64,000 nucleotides of DNA, taken from contig NZ_SRUZ01000007.1 of assembly GCF_004791165.1 (NCBI RefSeq), positions 62,001 through 126,000 on the forward strand, in the 5' to 3' direction. Position numbers and translations under genes: made by a program. Source of the stretch: Mesorhizobium sp. M8A.F.Ca.ET.218.01.1.1. Its GTDB lineage: Bacteria > Pseudomonadota > Alphaproteobacteria > Rhizobiales > Rhizobiaceae. The notes beneath the pieces were generated by a model, which saw nothing but the letters and a program-made list of their open reading frames with translations, ran no database searches and was not told the origin of the DNA. Below are positions 31,154 through 39,400 of this stretch, in pieces (position 1 is the stretch's first letter; each line of letters begins with the position of its first letter).

Positions 31154-31757
31154 TTCCAAACTTTCTCGTCCTGGCGAAGCCGTCACGGGCACATCTCGGT
31201 CATGCCGCCGCTCGAGCAGGCATTGTCGGCTGTGCCGCCGCTGCAATTTGATCGTTGTTGATGGAGGTGGAATGACCGAAGCCTCCAAAACGGAAGATTC
31301 CGGAATTCAGACCGGCGATCGCTGACCGCCGGGTCCCTCTTTGGCCGCGCGGTTATCACGGAATCGGCCGCTCCCTCTTCACATGTTCGGGAGCATGGAC
31401 GCGGGGCGTCGCCGGGGCGCTGCCGGCGGCGAGCGACATGCCGGGAAGGGCACCCATCGATCCGTCCGAACCTCGTTGCATTGCCCGTACCCAACCCCGT
31501 GCGCCTGTGCGGCGGCCAGATTTCCGGCCGTTGAGGGATTGATATGCCATCCGTTCTTTTCGCCAGTTTTTCTGAACTGTTGAATCTTGTTTCTGGATTG
31601 TGTCTGGGTGGGCCTGCGCATGCCCGCAACCGCCGGTTTTCCGGCTTTTTGAAAAAATCTTTCGGCGCCCGGGAATAAAGCGCGGCCCTTCCGGGTCTTG
31701 TCATCAGCGGGGCAAATCGGCCCGCGACGCGAAGAAACGAAACAAGGATTTAGCGAA
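31154..31757. other. long intergenic region between the NRPS operon and a small exported-protein gene
   Basis: About 600 bases with divergent transcription on either side. It must hold the NRPS operon promoter, but I found no confident motif. The only structured element I see is the hairpin at 31632-31650. Small frames in it (for example 31341-31583) lack family features and a good ribosome site. Confidence 0.55.
31632..31650 (+). terminator. short intrinsic terminator-like hairpin
   Basis: GCCGG, loop TTTT, CCGGC, then five T. The stem is only five base pairs, so it is weak. No gene ends just upstream on this strand, which would fit an unannotated small RNA ending here, or chance. Confidence 0.35.
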
Positions 31758-32003
31758 ATGACCAAGCTCGCTCTCAGCGTGGCCGCGATGTTGCTTGCCT
31801 CGAGTTCCGCCTTTGCCGGCAGCGACCATGGCGCCAACAATTCCAACCAGCCGGCCGCTCCGGTCGACACCAACGCGACCGCTTCGATCCCTTACACGGC
31901 ACGTACCCATGGCGTCGACACCAAGGTGACGACCGGGCCGAAGCAGGAGTCGGTGCAGGACATCATCAACCGGCACAATGACGAGGGCATCTGGGGCAAC
32001 TGA
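31758..32003 (+). CDS. small exported protein, DUF680-like
   Basis: An 81-residue protein with a signal peptide (MTKLALSVAAMLLASSSAFA, cleavage near residue 20) and a short mature part starting GSDHGANNSNQPAAP and ending NDEGIWGN. The signal sequence plus GSDHxxNNxNQP is the pattern of DUF680, a family of small Mesorhizobium proteins of unknown function. ATG 31758 has AAGGA at 31744-31748; the frame from 31698 would put 20 residues before the signal. A periplasmic location is inferred. The family call is from memory of its pattern and is moderate. Confidence 0.7.
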   Translation: MTKLALSVAAMLLASSSAFAGSDHGANNSNQPAAPVDTNATASIPYTARTHGVDTKVTTGPKQESVQDIINRHNDEGIWGN

Positions 32004-32091
32004 GCGCCCGGTCTTCGAACATCCCAGGGGCTTGGCCCTCCGTCATTCCAAGACGTGCCTTTAGCCACCACTCAACAGAGGAAGAACCACC

Positions 32092-33063
32092 ATGTTCAGC
32101 ATGACACGCCGCACACTGCTCGGAACCGCCACTGCCGCCGCTGCCTTCGGCCTCGCCGGCAAGCTTGAATTCACCCGCCCCGCTTTCGCGCAGACGCCGG
32201 TGGAGCCGACCGTCGGCTTTTACAAATACACGGTCGGCGACATCGAGGTCACCGCCATCTATGACGGCATCTGGAAGAAGCCGCACGACCCGGCCTTCAT
32301 CAAGAATGCCTCGGTAGACGACACCAAGGCCGCACTCGCCAAGGCGGGTCTGACCACCGACTTCATGCCCATTCCGCTCACCGTCGTGGTGCTCAAGATG
32401 GGCGGCAAGCTGATCATGATGGATGCAGGCTCCGGCGTCGGCCAGTGGCAGGCCAACGCCACGCATCTGCCGGCCAACATGGCCGCCGCCGGCATCGACT
32501 ACAAGGCGATCGACACCATCATGATCTCGCATTTCCACCCCGACCATGTCTGGGGCCTGATGGAGAAGGGTACCAACACGCCGGTGTTCCCCAATGCCGA
32601 GCTGATCGTCAACGCCACCGAATACAACTGGTGGGCCGACCCGAGCCGGCTGGCCAAGCTGCCCGAGGGCCGCAAGCCGGCGGGCAAGCGCATCGCCGAG
32701 AACTTCCCGAAATGGAAGAACTGGAAGCTGGTCGAGGACGGCGCCGAGGTGGTGCCCGGCATCCAGATCATCGCCGCACCCGGCCACACGCCCGGCCACT
32801 CGGTGTATCTCGCCAACTCCGGCAAGGAGCAGCTGATGATCTCGGCCGACACCATGTATGTGCCGGCTTTGCTGGCGCCGCATCCGGAATGGCAGGGCGC
32901 TTACGACCAGGATGGGCCCACCGCAATCACCACGCGCCACAAGATCATCGACCGGGTGATCGCGGACAACATCCGCATTTCCGGTTCGCACTTCCCGTTC
33001 CCGGGCACCGGCGTCTTCGTCAAGGACGGCAATGCCTATGGCTTCACTCCGGTCGAAATTTGA
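32092..33063 (+). CDS. MBL-fold metallohydrolase, Tat-exported
   Basis: A 323-residue metallo-beta-lactamase-fold hydrolase. The N-terminus is a Tat-type signal (MTRRTLLGTATAAAAFGLAG, Ala-x-Ala near PAFA). The metal motif is SHFHPDHVWG (HxHxDH), with a second His in AAPGHTPGHSVYL and Asp in ISADTMYV. These are the ligands expected for a two-zinc site. The group includes exported lactonases and related enzymes; the substrate is not determined. It lies between the DUF680-like gene and a TPR gene on the same strand, 35 bases before the latter, so the latter two are probably one operon. Confidence 0.9.
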   Translation: MFSMTRRTLLGTATAAAAFGLAGKLEFTRPAFAQTPVEPTVGFYKYTVGDIEVTAIYDGIWKKPHDPAFIKNASVDDTKAALAKAGLTTDFMPIPLTVVVLKMGGKLIMMDAGSGVGQWQANATHLPANMAAAGIDYKAIDTIMISHFHPDHVWGLMEKGTNTPVFPNAELIVNATEYNWWADPSRLAKLPEGRKPAGKRIAENFPKWKNWKLVEDGAEVVPGIQIIAAPGHTPGHSVYLANSGKEQLMISADTMYVPALLAPHPEWQGAYDQDGPTAITTRHKIIDRVIADNIRISGSHFPFPGTGVFVKDGNAYGFTPVEI

Positions 33064-33098
33064 GCGTCAGCTCCCAATCCAGACAAGCGAGACAGACA

Positions 33099-33578
33099 AT
33101 GAAACAATCCTATCTGGGCAAGCACGCCCTCTACGGCCTGCTCGGCGCCATTGCCGTGCTGACCGTCGTTCCAGTCGCCACGATCATGCCGGCCTATGCG
33201 GTCGACGACATCGAAGGCGCCGACGCGCCAGACCTCACCGCCGTCAAGGCCAAGATCGACGCCAAGGACTACAAGGGCGCGCTGGAGGATTTGCGTGACC
33301 TCGCGCAGGACAACCAGCAGGCCGACGTCTACAATCTGCTTGGCTTCACGCTGCGCAAGACCGGCGACCCCACCACCGCGCTGACCTACTACAACAAGGC
33401 GCTGGAGCTGAAGCCCGACCACAAGGCCGCCCGCGAATATCTGGGCGAGCTCTATGTCGAGACCGGCGACATGGCCAAGGCTCAGGAGCAACTGGCCTCG
33501 CTGCAGAAACTGTGCCCCGCCGGCTGCGACGAGCTTGCCGATTTGCAGAAGGCCATCGACACCAAGGTGACGAAGTAG
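33099..33578 (+). CDS. exported TPR-repeat protein
   Basis: A 159-residue protein with an N-terminal hydrophobic signal (about residues 11-33, ending PAYA) and two or three tetratricopeptide repeats. Examples are ADVYNLLGFTLRKTGDPTTA and ALELKPDHKAAREYLGELYV, with a final Cys pair in LCPAGCDELADL. The start is ATG 33099, 35 bases after the MBL hydrolase stop. The longer frame overlapping that gene is a shadow. TPR proteins mediate protein contacts in the envelope. A partner role for the MBL hydrolase is a guess from co-location. Confidence 0.82.
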   Translation: MKQSYLGKHALYGLLGAIAVLTVVPVATIMPAYAVDDIEGADAPDLTAVKAKIDAKDYKGALEDLRDLAQDNQQADVYNLLGFTLRKTGDPTTALTYYNKALELKPDHKAAREYLGELYVETGDMAKAQEQLASLQKLCPAGCDELADLQKAIDTKVTK

Positions 33579-33642
33579 GGCGGGCAAGGCGGTTCCCTTG
33601 CTCGCGAAGGCCAGCGCAGCCCCCGCTCCGACCGCTTCGCGG

Positions 33643-33743
33643 CCACCTCTCCCCCATTCCATGGGGGCGAGGAACCCAAGCTCTCCAAAGCCGCGACCTC
33701 GGCAGCTAGGATTTCCTCGCCCCCGCGAGTGGGGGAGAGGTGG
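33643..33743. repeat. inverted pair of palindromic intergenic elements (family C)
   Basis: Arms at 33643-33674 (CCACCTCTCCCCCATTCC and onward) and 33713-33743 are inverted copies with CCCCC and GGGGGAGAGG cores. A related copy is at 46544-46575. The surrounding gap 33579-33949 has no other feature I can support, and its remaining sequence is low-complexity Pro/Arg-coding in shadow frames. Confidence 0.75.
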
Positions 33744-33949
33744 CTCGGCGAAGCCGAGACGGAGAGGGGGCCTTGGCGCTAACCCATCCCCCAACTCACC
33801 AAAGTTCGGGCGCTCGTGGCTGGCGCCCATTGCCGGAGCCGGCGCCTCTCCCTCGAGCCGGCTCCGGCCCTTTCGAGCCTCACACTTTCGCGCGCGGTCC
33901 CCACGCGCCGGACGGCGCCTGCACGGTGTCAAGACATTGGAGCCTGACC

Positions 33950-34471
33950 ATGACCCTGAACGAACGCGCCGCCAAGCTCACCGGCCTCGCCGCCAGACTG
34001 TACCTGCGGGACGCGGCACTGCTTGCCGGCCGCCTGCTTTTGTCCCTCATCTTCCTGCATGAGGGCGCCACGCTCGCCAGCCATTTCGAGGGCGCCGCCA
34101 AGGCCATGGCGGCCCTTGGCGTCGGCCTGCCGTTGTTCATCGCCACCGTGGCGCTGCAACTGGGGGCGGGGCTTTCCGTCGCGACAGGCCTGCTGACGCG
34201 GCTTGGCGCCATCGGGCTCGGCCTGTTTTGCCTGGCCACGGCCATGCTGTTCCACACCAATTTCGCCAGCCAGAACGAATTGCTGCATTTCGAAAAGGAT
34301 CTGGCCATATCAGGCGGCATGTTCGTGCTGGCCGCCGCCGGCGCCGGCAGGTTCTCGCTGGACTGGTTGTTGGCCGGCTATCTCAGGCAGCGCCAGCGCG
34401 ACAAGGAGATGGTGGCGGCGCTGCTGGCGGTCGAGAACCAGTTTTCCATGGAGGTGCGGCTGCCGCTTTGA
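33950..34471 (+). CDS. DoxX-like membrane protein
   Basis: A 173-residue protein with about four membrane spans. The first begins AALLAGRLLLSLIFLHEGAT, then an amphipathic loop (SHFEGAAKAMAALG), and the third and fourth (LGAIGLGLFCLATAMLFH; ISGGMFVLAAAGAG) follow. A C-terminal charged tail is cytosolic by inference. This is the DoxX/DoxD-like fold, often linked to redox stress. The start is ATG 33950, since the frame from 33740 runs through repeat DNA. The following gene begins about 100 bases downstream. Confidence 0.78.
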   Translation: MTLNERAAKLTGLAARLYLRDAALLAGRLLLSLIFLHEGATLASHFEGAAKAMAALGVGLPLFIATVALQLGAGLSVATGLLTRLGAIGLGLFCLATAMLFHTNFASQNELLHFEKDLAISGGMFVLAAAGAGRFSLDWLLAGYLRQRQRDKEMVAALLAVENQFSMEVRLPL

Positions 34472-34574
34472 GCAGGAACCCAGCCCGCGCCCCGCCCACG
34501 CACGCTTGCACGCACTGTGCTGGAACCAGCCTCGATGCTCCGCATTCTATAAGCAGGGGCTCAAGGAGCGTGAC

Positions 34575-35171
34575 GTGAAAGCGATTTTGGCACTGGTGGG
34601 CGGCTTTGTTCTGACCCTTGCGGTCTTCGGCAGCGGGCTGGGCTTTGCCGCCTGGCTGCTCGCCGCCAAGTCTCCGCATGAGGCAAGGCGAACCGTCAGC
34701 GTCGCGGAGCTGTGGACCCGGGACGCGCGCCCGGTGAACAAGACGGCGCAGAACCTCGAACGCCTGCCGGCCGACCAGCCCGCGGCGCCCGACATCGCCG
34801 CCAGGGAGCAGGCGCCCGACCCGACCGCGACCAGCTCGATCGCGCCTTCGGCTGAAACGGACGAACTGCCGGGACCCCACGTCAAATGGTGCGCCAGCCA
34901 TTACCGCTCCTACCATCCCGATGACAACACCTACATGTCTTATAGCGGGCGGCTGCGCCCCTGCGTCTCACCCTATCTCGACGCCGGCGCCGACGAGAGC
35001 GCGCAGCCTACGGCCGAAGTCAGCTATGTCACGGGCGACGTCGCTTCGGCCGTCACGACGGGGCTTTCCGCCGACCATGTCGATTCCTGCTTCAGTCGCT
35101 ATCGCTCCTACCGGCCCGACGACAACAGCTACCAGCCCTATTCCGGCGGACCCAGGCGCCAGTGCGAGTAG
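34575..35171 (+). CDS. membrane-anchored protein with two BA14K motifs
   Basis: A 198-residue protein with one N-terminal membrane segment (ILALVGGFVLTLAVFGSGLG), an Ala/Pro/Asp linker, and two copies of the BA14K-type motif: VKWCASHYRSYHPDDNTY near residue 99 and VDSCFSRYRSYRPDDNSY near 168, each followed by SGxxRxxC. BA14K proteins are envelope or lectin-like proteins first known as Brucella antigens. The start is GTG 34575 with AAGGAG at 34563-34568. The long upstream frame is a shadow of the DoxX-like gene. The Cys pairs could form one disulfide in each copy. Confidence 0.8.
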   Translation: MKAILALVGGFVLTLAVFGSGLGFAAWLLAAKSPHEARRTVSVAELWTRDARPVNKTAQNLERLPADQPAAPDIAAREQAPDPTATSSIAPSAETDELPGPHVKWCASHYRSYHPDDNTYMSYSGRLRPCVSPYLDAGADESAQPTAEVSYVTGDVASAVTTGLSADHVDSCFSRYRSYRPDDNSYQPYSGGPRRQCE

Positions 35172-35288
35172 CGCCGGTGCCGGGTAAACATGGCTGAAGG
35201 GCGCGGCTTGTGATCCCGACGATCACGCAAATTTTTTGGATCGTTCGCACCGGCGCGGCGTTCATCCCCCACACAAGGGAGAACTGAC

Positions 35289-35612
35289 ATGAACGACGAC
35301 CGCGACGACAAGATCCGCGACCGCGCCTACGAGATCTGGCAGCGCGAAGGCGGCGGCCATGGCGACCATGACCGGCACTGGCACCAGGCTGAGATGGAGA
35401 TCGACAGGGAAGCCGCCCTGCCGCTGACGGCCGACGATGCGCTGCCGCAAACCGGTGAGATCGCCAGCACGGACGTGCTGCAGGTCGAAGCGCTGGCGGC
35501 CCGTACCGGCATATCGGGCGACGAGGCGCAGGCGCTGATCGACAGGCTCGGCACCGATCGCGTCGCGATCGAGCAGGCCGCGCGCGGCCTCAAGGCGAAG
35601 CGCGGGCGCTGA
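35289..35612 (+). CDS. DUF2934/DUF3606-like small protein
   Basis: A 107-residue soluble protein in two parts. Residues 8-35 read DKIRDRAYEIWQREGGG and HDRHWHQAE, the DUF2934 pattern. Residues 70-104 read ARTGISGDEAQALIDRLGTD and resemble DUF3606. Both families are common in rhizobial stress regulons, with no biochemical function known. The start follows AAGGGAGAA. It sits just before a PRC-barrel gene. The 117 bases upstream contain no promoter I can name. Confidence 0.82.
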   Translation: MNDDRDDKIRDRAYEIWQREGGGHGDHDRHWHQAEMEIDREAALPLTADDALPQTGEIASTDVLQVEALAARTGISGDEAQALIDRLGTDRVAIEQAARGLKAKRGR

Positions 35613-35750
35613 ACGCAAGGCCTTTCGAAACAATGCGTTGGCGCGGTTCGATGAGAAGATGATTCATCGAGCCGGCGGCGCGAAACCATGACCCGGGCGA
35701 AGCCGTAGGGCGCTATCCTCCGTCATCTGCCCGTCATCAACGGCAATGTC

Positions 35751-35775
35751 GGAACCCTTGGCTGTCTCGCAGGTT
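35751..35775 (+). promoter_or_regulatory. EcfG-type promoter match before the PRC-barrel gene
   Basis: GGAAC at 35751-35755, then seventeen bases and GTT at 35773-35775 (GGTT where CGTT is consensus). It lies about 32 bases before the PRC-barrel start. The pattern fits the alphaproteobacterial general-stress sigma factor. Confidence 0.5.
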
Positions 35776-35807
35776 CCTTCTGCCCACCCCAACAGGAGAT
35801 GCAGGCC

Positions 35808-36092
35808 ATGGACCACACCCACCACATCAGGCTGACCAATGCCGAACTGACCCCGGATGCGCTCGAAGGCGCCACCATCTACGGTCCCGGCGACGAGAAG
35901 ATCGGCTCGGTCGACCATCTGCACGGCAGCCAGGTCGTCATCGATGTCGGCGGCTTCCTCGGCATCGGCGCCAAGCCCGTGGCCGTGCTGGCCAACGAAC
36001 TCGATTTCATGCGCGACGAGGACGGCGACATCCACGCCGTGACCAGCTGGACCAAGGACCAGCTGAAACAAATGCCCGAACACCGCGACTGA
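35808..36092 (+). CDS. PRC-barrel domain protein
   Basis: A 94-residue soluble protein dominated by a PRC-barrel (GATIYGPGDEKIGSVDHLHG, then VVIDVGGFLGIGAKPVAV), a beta-barrel fold that binds macromolecules in many stress-induced bacterial proteins. ATG 35808 lies nine bases after AGGAG (35794-35798). The ATG at 35799 abuts that site and is unlikely. A GGAAC-N17-GTT promoter match precedes it and a strong terminator follows at 36100, so it is probably a single-gene transcript induced by general stress. Confidence 0.85.
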   Translation: MDHTHHIRLTNAELTPDALEGATIYGPGDEKIGSVDHLHGSQVVIDVGGFLGIGAKPVAVLANELDFMRDEDGDIHAVTSWTKDQLKQMPEHRD

Positions 36093-36099
36093 CAATGAG

Positions 36100-36133
36100 A
36101 AGGGCTCGGCATCAGCCGGGCCCTTCGTCTTTT
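36100..36133 (+). terminator. strong intrinsic terminator after the PRC-barrel gene
   Basis: AAGGGCTCGGC, loop ATCA, GCCGGGCCCTT form an eleven-base-pair stem with one G-U wobble, followed by CGTCTTTT. It begins seven bases after the stop codon. Confidence 0.88.
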
Positions 36134-36148
36134 CCAAGGGAGAGACCG

Positions 36149-36298
36149 ATGATCAGGAAGCTGAAAGACGGAAAATACCGGCTTTATTCGAGGAAGAAGG
36201 ACGACAAGACGGGGAAGCGGCGGAATTTGGGGACGTTTGATACGCGCGAGGCGGCGGAGAAGCATGAGAAGGAGGTGCAGTATTTCAAGCGGCATTGA
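36149..36298 (+). CDS. conserved small basic protein
   Basis: A 49-residue, strongly basic protein (MIRKLKDGKYRLYSRKKDDK, then TGKRRNLGTFDTREAAEKHE). It resembles small conserved alphaproteobacterial proteins and the N-terminal SAM-like or arm segments of integrases, but no catalytic domain follows. The start is supported by AAGGGAGAG at 36136-36144. It is flanked by a terminator upstream and the EcfG-type promoter of the large kinase downstream. The function is unknown. Confidence 0.7.
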   Translation: MIRKLKDGKYRLYSRKKDDKTGKRRNLGTFDTREAAEKHEKEVQYFKRH

Positions 36299-36400
36299 GG
36301 GATGCTGATGCGTGCCTCGGTCTCGTTGCTGCAATAGCGGTGGACAAGAAGCGCTATGGCCAAAGCGTTGCGACGCCGCCAAGCGGCGTGAAACTCGTGT

Positions 36401-36425
36401 GGAACAAAATAAGCATCCGCGCGTT
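36401..36425 (+). promoter_or_regulatory. exact EcfG-type promoter before the poly-HAMP kinase
   Basis: GGAAC (36401-36405), sixteen bases, CGTT (36422-36425): an exact match to the general-stress promoter consensus. Transcription would begin near 36432, which places any start codon upstream of that (such as GTG 36312) off the transcript. Confidence 0.65.
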
Positions 36426-36473
36426 TGGGCTTTCGGCTTGGTCTGGCCATGGGGTCCGCGTGGGGAGGGGTTT

Positions 36474-39400
36474 TTGGGCGTATCTCGGTTACCAAAGGAA
36501 CATCTGGATTCTCGGCAAATACTCAGCGCTCTCAAGGCATTTCGAAACGGAGATTTTTCCGTCCGCATCGAAAACGTCTATGACGGGCTGAGTGGCGAGA
36601 TCGCAGATACGTTCAACCAAATTGTCGAACTCAATGACCAGGTGACGCGTGAATTCGCGCGGCTCAGTCGGGTGGTCGGCAAAGATGGGCGCATAAGCGA
36701 GCGGGGCCATGTCAGGAACGCCAAAGGCAGCTGGGAATCCAGTGTTCGGTCGGTCAACGACCTGATCGAGGACATGGTGCAGCCGACCGCCGAGGTTGCC
36801 CGGGTCATCGGCGCCGTTGCCAAGGGCGATCTGTCCCAGACCATGATGGTGGAGATCGACGGGAGGCCGCTGCGCGGCGAATTCCTGCGGATCGGCAAAA
36901 TCGTCAACACAATGGTCGAGCAACTCGCCTCGTTCACTTCGGAGGTGACGCGAGTGGCGCGCGAGGTCGGCACCGAGGGCAAACTTGGTGGACAGGCGCG
37001 GGTCAAGGGTGTGGCAGGCACCTGGAAGGACCTGACCGACAATGTGAACGCTATGGCAACCAATCTGACGAGCCAGGTGCGCAACATCGCGGAGGTGACT
37101 ACGGCCGTCGCGTCGGGTGACTTGTCAAAGAAAATCACCGTCGACGTGAAGGGCGAGATTCTGGAGCTGAAGTCGACCATCAACACCATGGTCGACCAGC
37201 TCAACTCGTTTGCCGGCGAGGTGACGCGCGTTGCGCGCGAAGTCGGCACCGAGGGTAAACTCGGCGGCCAAGCCCGCGTCGAGGGCGTGGGTGGCACCTG
37301 GAAGGACCTGACGGACAGCGTGAACCTGATGGCCGCCAACTTGACCGGCCAGGTCCGCAATATCGCCGATGTGACGACCGCGGTGGCGCTCGGCGACCTG
37401 TCGAAGAAGATCACCGTCGACGTGAAGGGCGAGATTTTGGAGCTGAAGTCCACCATCAATACGATGGTCGACCAGCTCAACTCCTTTGCCGGCGAGGTGA
37501 CGCGCGTTGCGCGCGAGGTCGGCACGGAAGGAAAGCTCGGCGGCCAGGCTCAGGTGCGGGGTGTCGCCGGAACCTGGAAAGATTTGACCGACAACGTCAA
37601 TTCAATGGCGGCCAACCTGACCGGCCAGGTGCGCAACATCGCCGAAGTGACCACCGCGGTGGCTCTGGGCGATCTGTCGAAGAAGATCACGGTCGACGTG
37701 AAGGGCGAGATCCTGGAGCTCAAGAACACCATCAACACGATGGTGGATCAGCTGAATTCCTTCGCCTCGGAGGTGACGCGTGTCGCACGCGAAGTCGGCA
37801 CCGAGGGAAAGCTGGGCGGCCAGGCAGAAGTGCGAGGGGTCGGAGGCACCTGGAAGGACCTGACCGACAACGTCAATCTGATGGCGGCCAATCTCACCGG
37901 CCAAGTGCGCAACATTGCCGATGTGACCACGGCCGTTGCGCGCGGGGATCTTTCCAAGAAGATCACAGTCGACGTGAAGGGCGAAATCCTGGAGCTCAAG
38001 AACACCGTCAACACGATGGTGGACCAGCTCAACTCATTCGCCTCCGAAGTCACGCGCGTCGCCCGCGAAGTGGGCTCCGAGGGAAAACTCGGCGGTCAGG
38101 CCCATGTCGAGGGGGTGGGCGGCACCTGGAAGGACCTGACCGACAACGTCAATGCCATGGCCGGCAACCTGACCGTCCAGTTGCGCGATGTCTCCAAGGT
38201 CGCGACCGCGATCGCCACCGGCGATCTCACCCAGAAAATCACCGTCGATGCATTGGGAGAGATTCTGCAGATCAAGGATGTCATCAACACGATGGTGGAC
38301 CAGCTGAACTCCTTCGCATCAGAGGTGACGCGCGTCGCCCGCGAAGTGGGGTCGGACGGCAAGCTTGGCGGCCAGGCACAGGTACGCGGTGGCGCCGGCA
38401 CGTGGAAGGACCTGACGGACAATGTCAACGCCATGGCCGCCAACCTGACGGGCCAGGTCCGCAACATTGCGGAAGTGACGACCGCCGTTGCGCTGGGCGA
38501 CCTGTCGAAGAAGATCACGGTCGACGTTCGCGGCGAAATTCTCGAACTCAAGGACACCATCAACACGATGGTGGATCAGCTCAACTCGTTCGCCTCGGAA
38601 GTGACGCGTGTCGCGCGCGAAGTCGGTACCGAGGGGAAGCTTGGCGGCCAGGCACAGGTGCGCGGTGTCGCAGGCACCTGGAAAGACCTGACCGACAACG
38701 TCAATTCGATGGCCGAGAATCTTACCGGCCAGGTCCGCAACATCGCCGATGTGACGACCGCGGTGGCGCGAGGCGATCTGTCGAAGAAGATCACCGTCGA
38801 CGTCAAGGGCGAGATCCTGGAGCTGAAGTCCACCATCAACACCATGGTCGACCAGCTCAACTCCTTTGCCGGCGAGGTGACGCGTGTGGCGCGCGAGGTC
38901 GGCACCGAGGGCAAGCTCGGCGGCCAGGCACAGGTCGAGGGCGTGGCCGGCACATGGAAGGACCTGACCGACAACGTCAACCTCATGGCGACCAACCTGA
39001 CCAACCAGGTGCGTGGCATCGCTGATGTCGTGACCGCAGTGGCACAAGGAAATCTCAAGCGCAAACTCGCCGTGGATGCCAAGGGCGAGATCGCGTCCCT
39101 GGCGGACACCATCAACGGCATGATCGAAACGCTTGCGACCTTCGCCGATCAGGTGACCAACGTCGCACGCGAGGTCGGTATCGAGGGCAAGCTCGGCGGC
39201 CAGGCCAGGGTGCCGGGCGCCGCCGGTCTGTGGCGCGACCTGACCGACAACGTCAATCAGCTGGCAGCGAACCTGACCACCCAGGTGCGGGCCATCGCCG
39301 AGGTTTCGACCGCGGTCACCAAGGGTGATCTTACCCGTTCCATCAGCGTCCAGGCTTCCGGGGAGGTCGCGGCGCTCAAGGACAACATCAACGAGATGAT

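Noticed and set aside
31341..31583. Small plus-strand frame in the NRPS promoter gap
   Set aside because: Arg/Cys-rich composition without family resemblance or a good ribosome site.
36149..36298. Truncated phage integrase
   Set aside because: The 49-residue frame has its own ribosome site and no downstream catalytic remnant, so an independent small protein is more likely.
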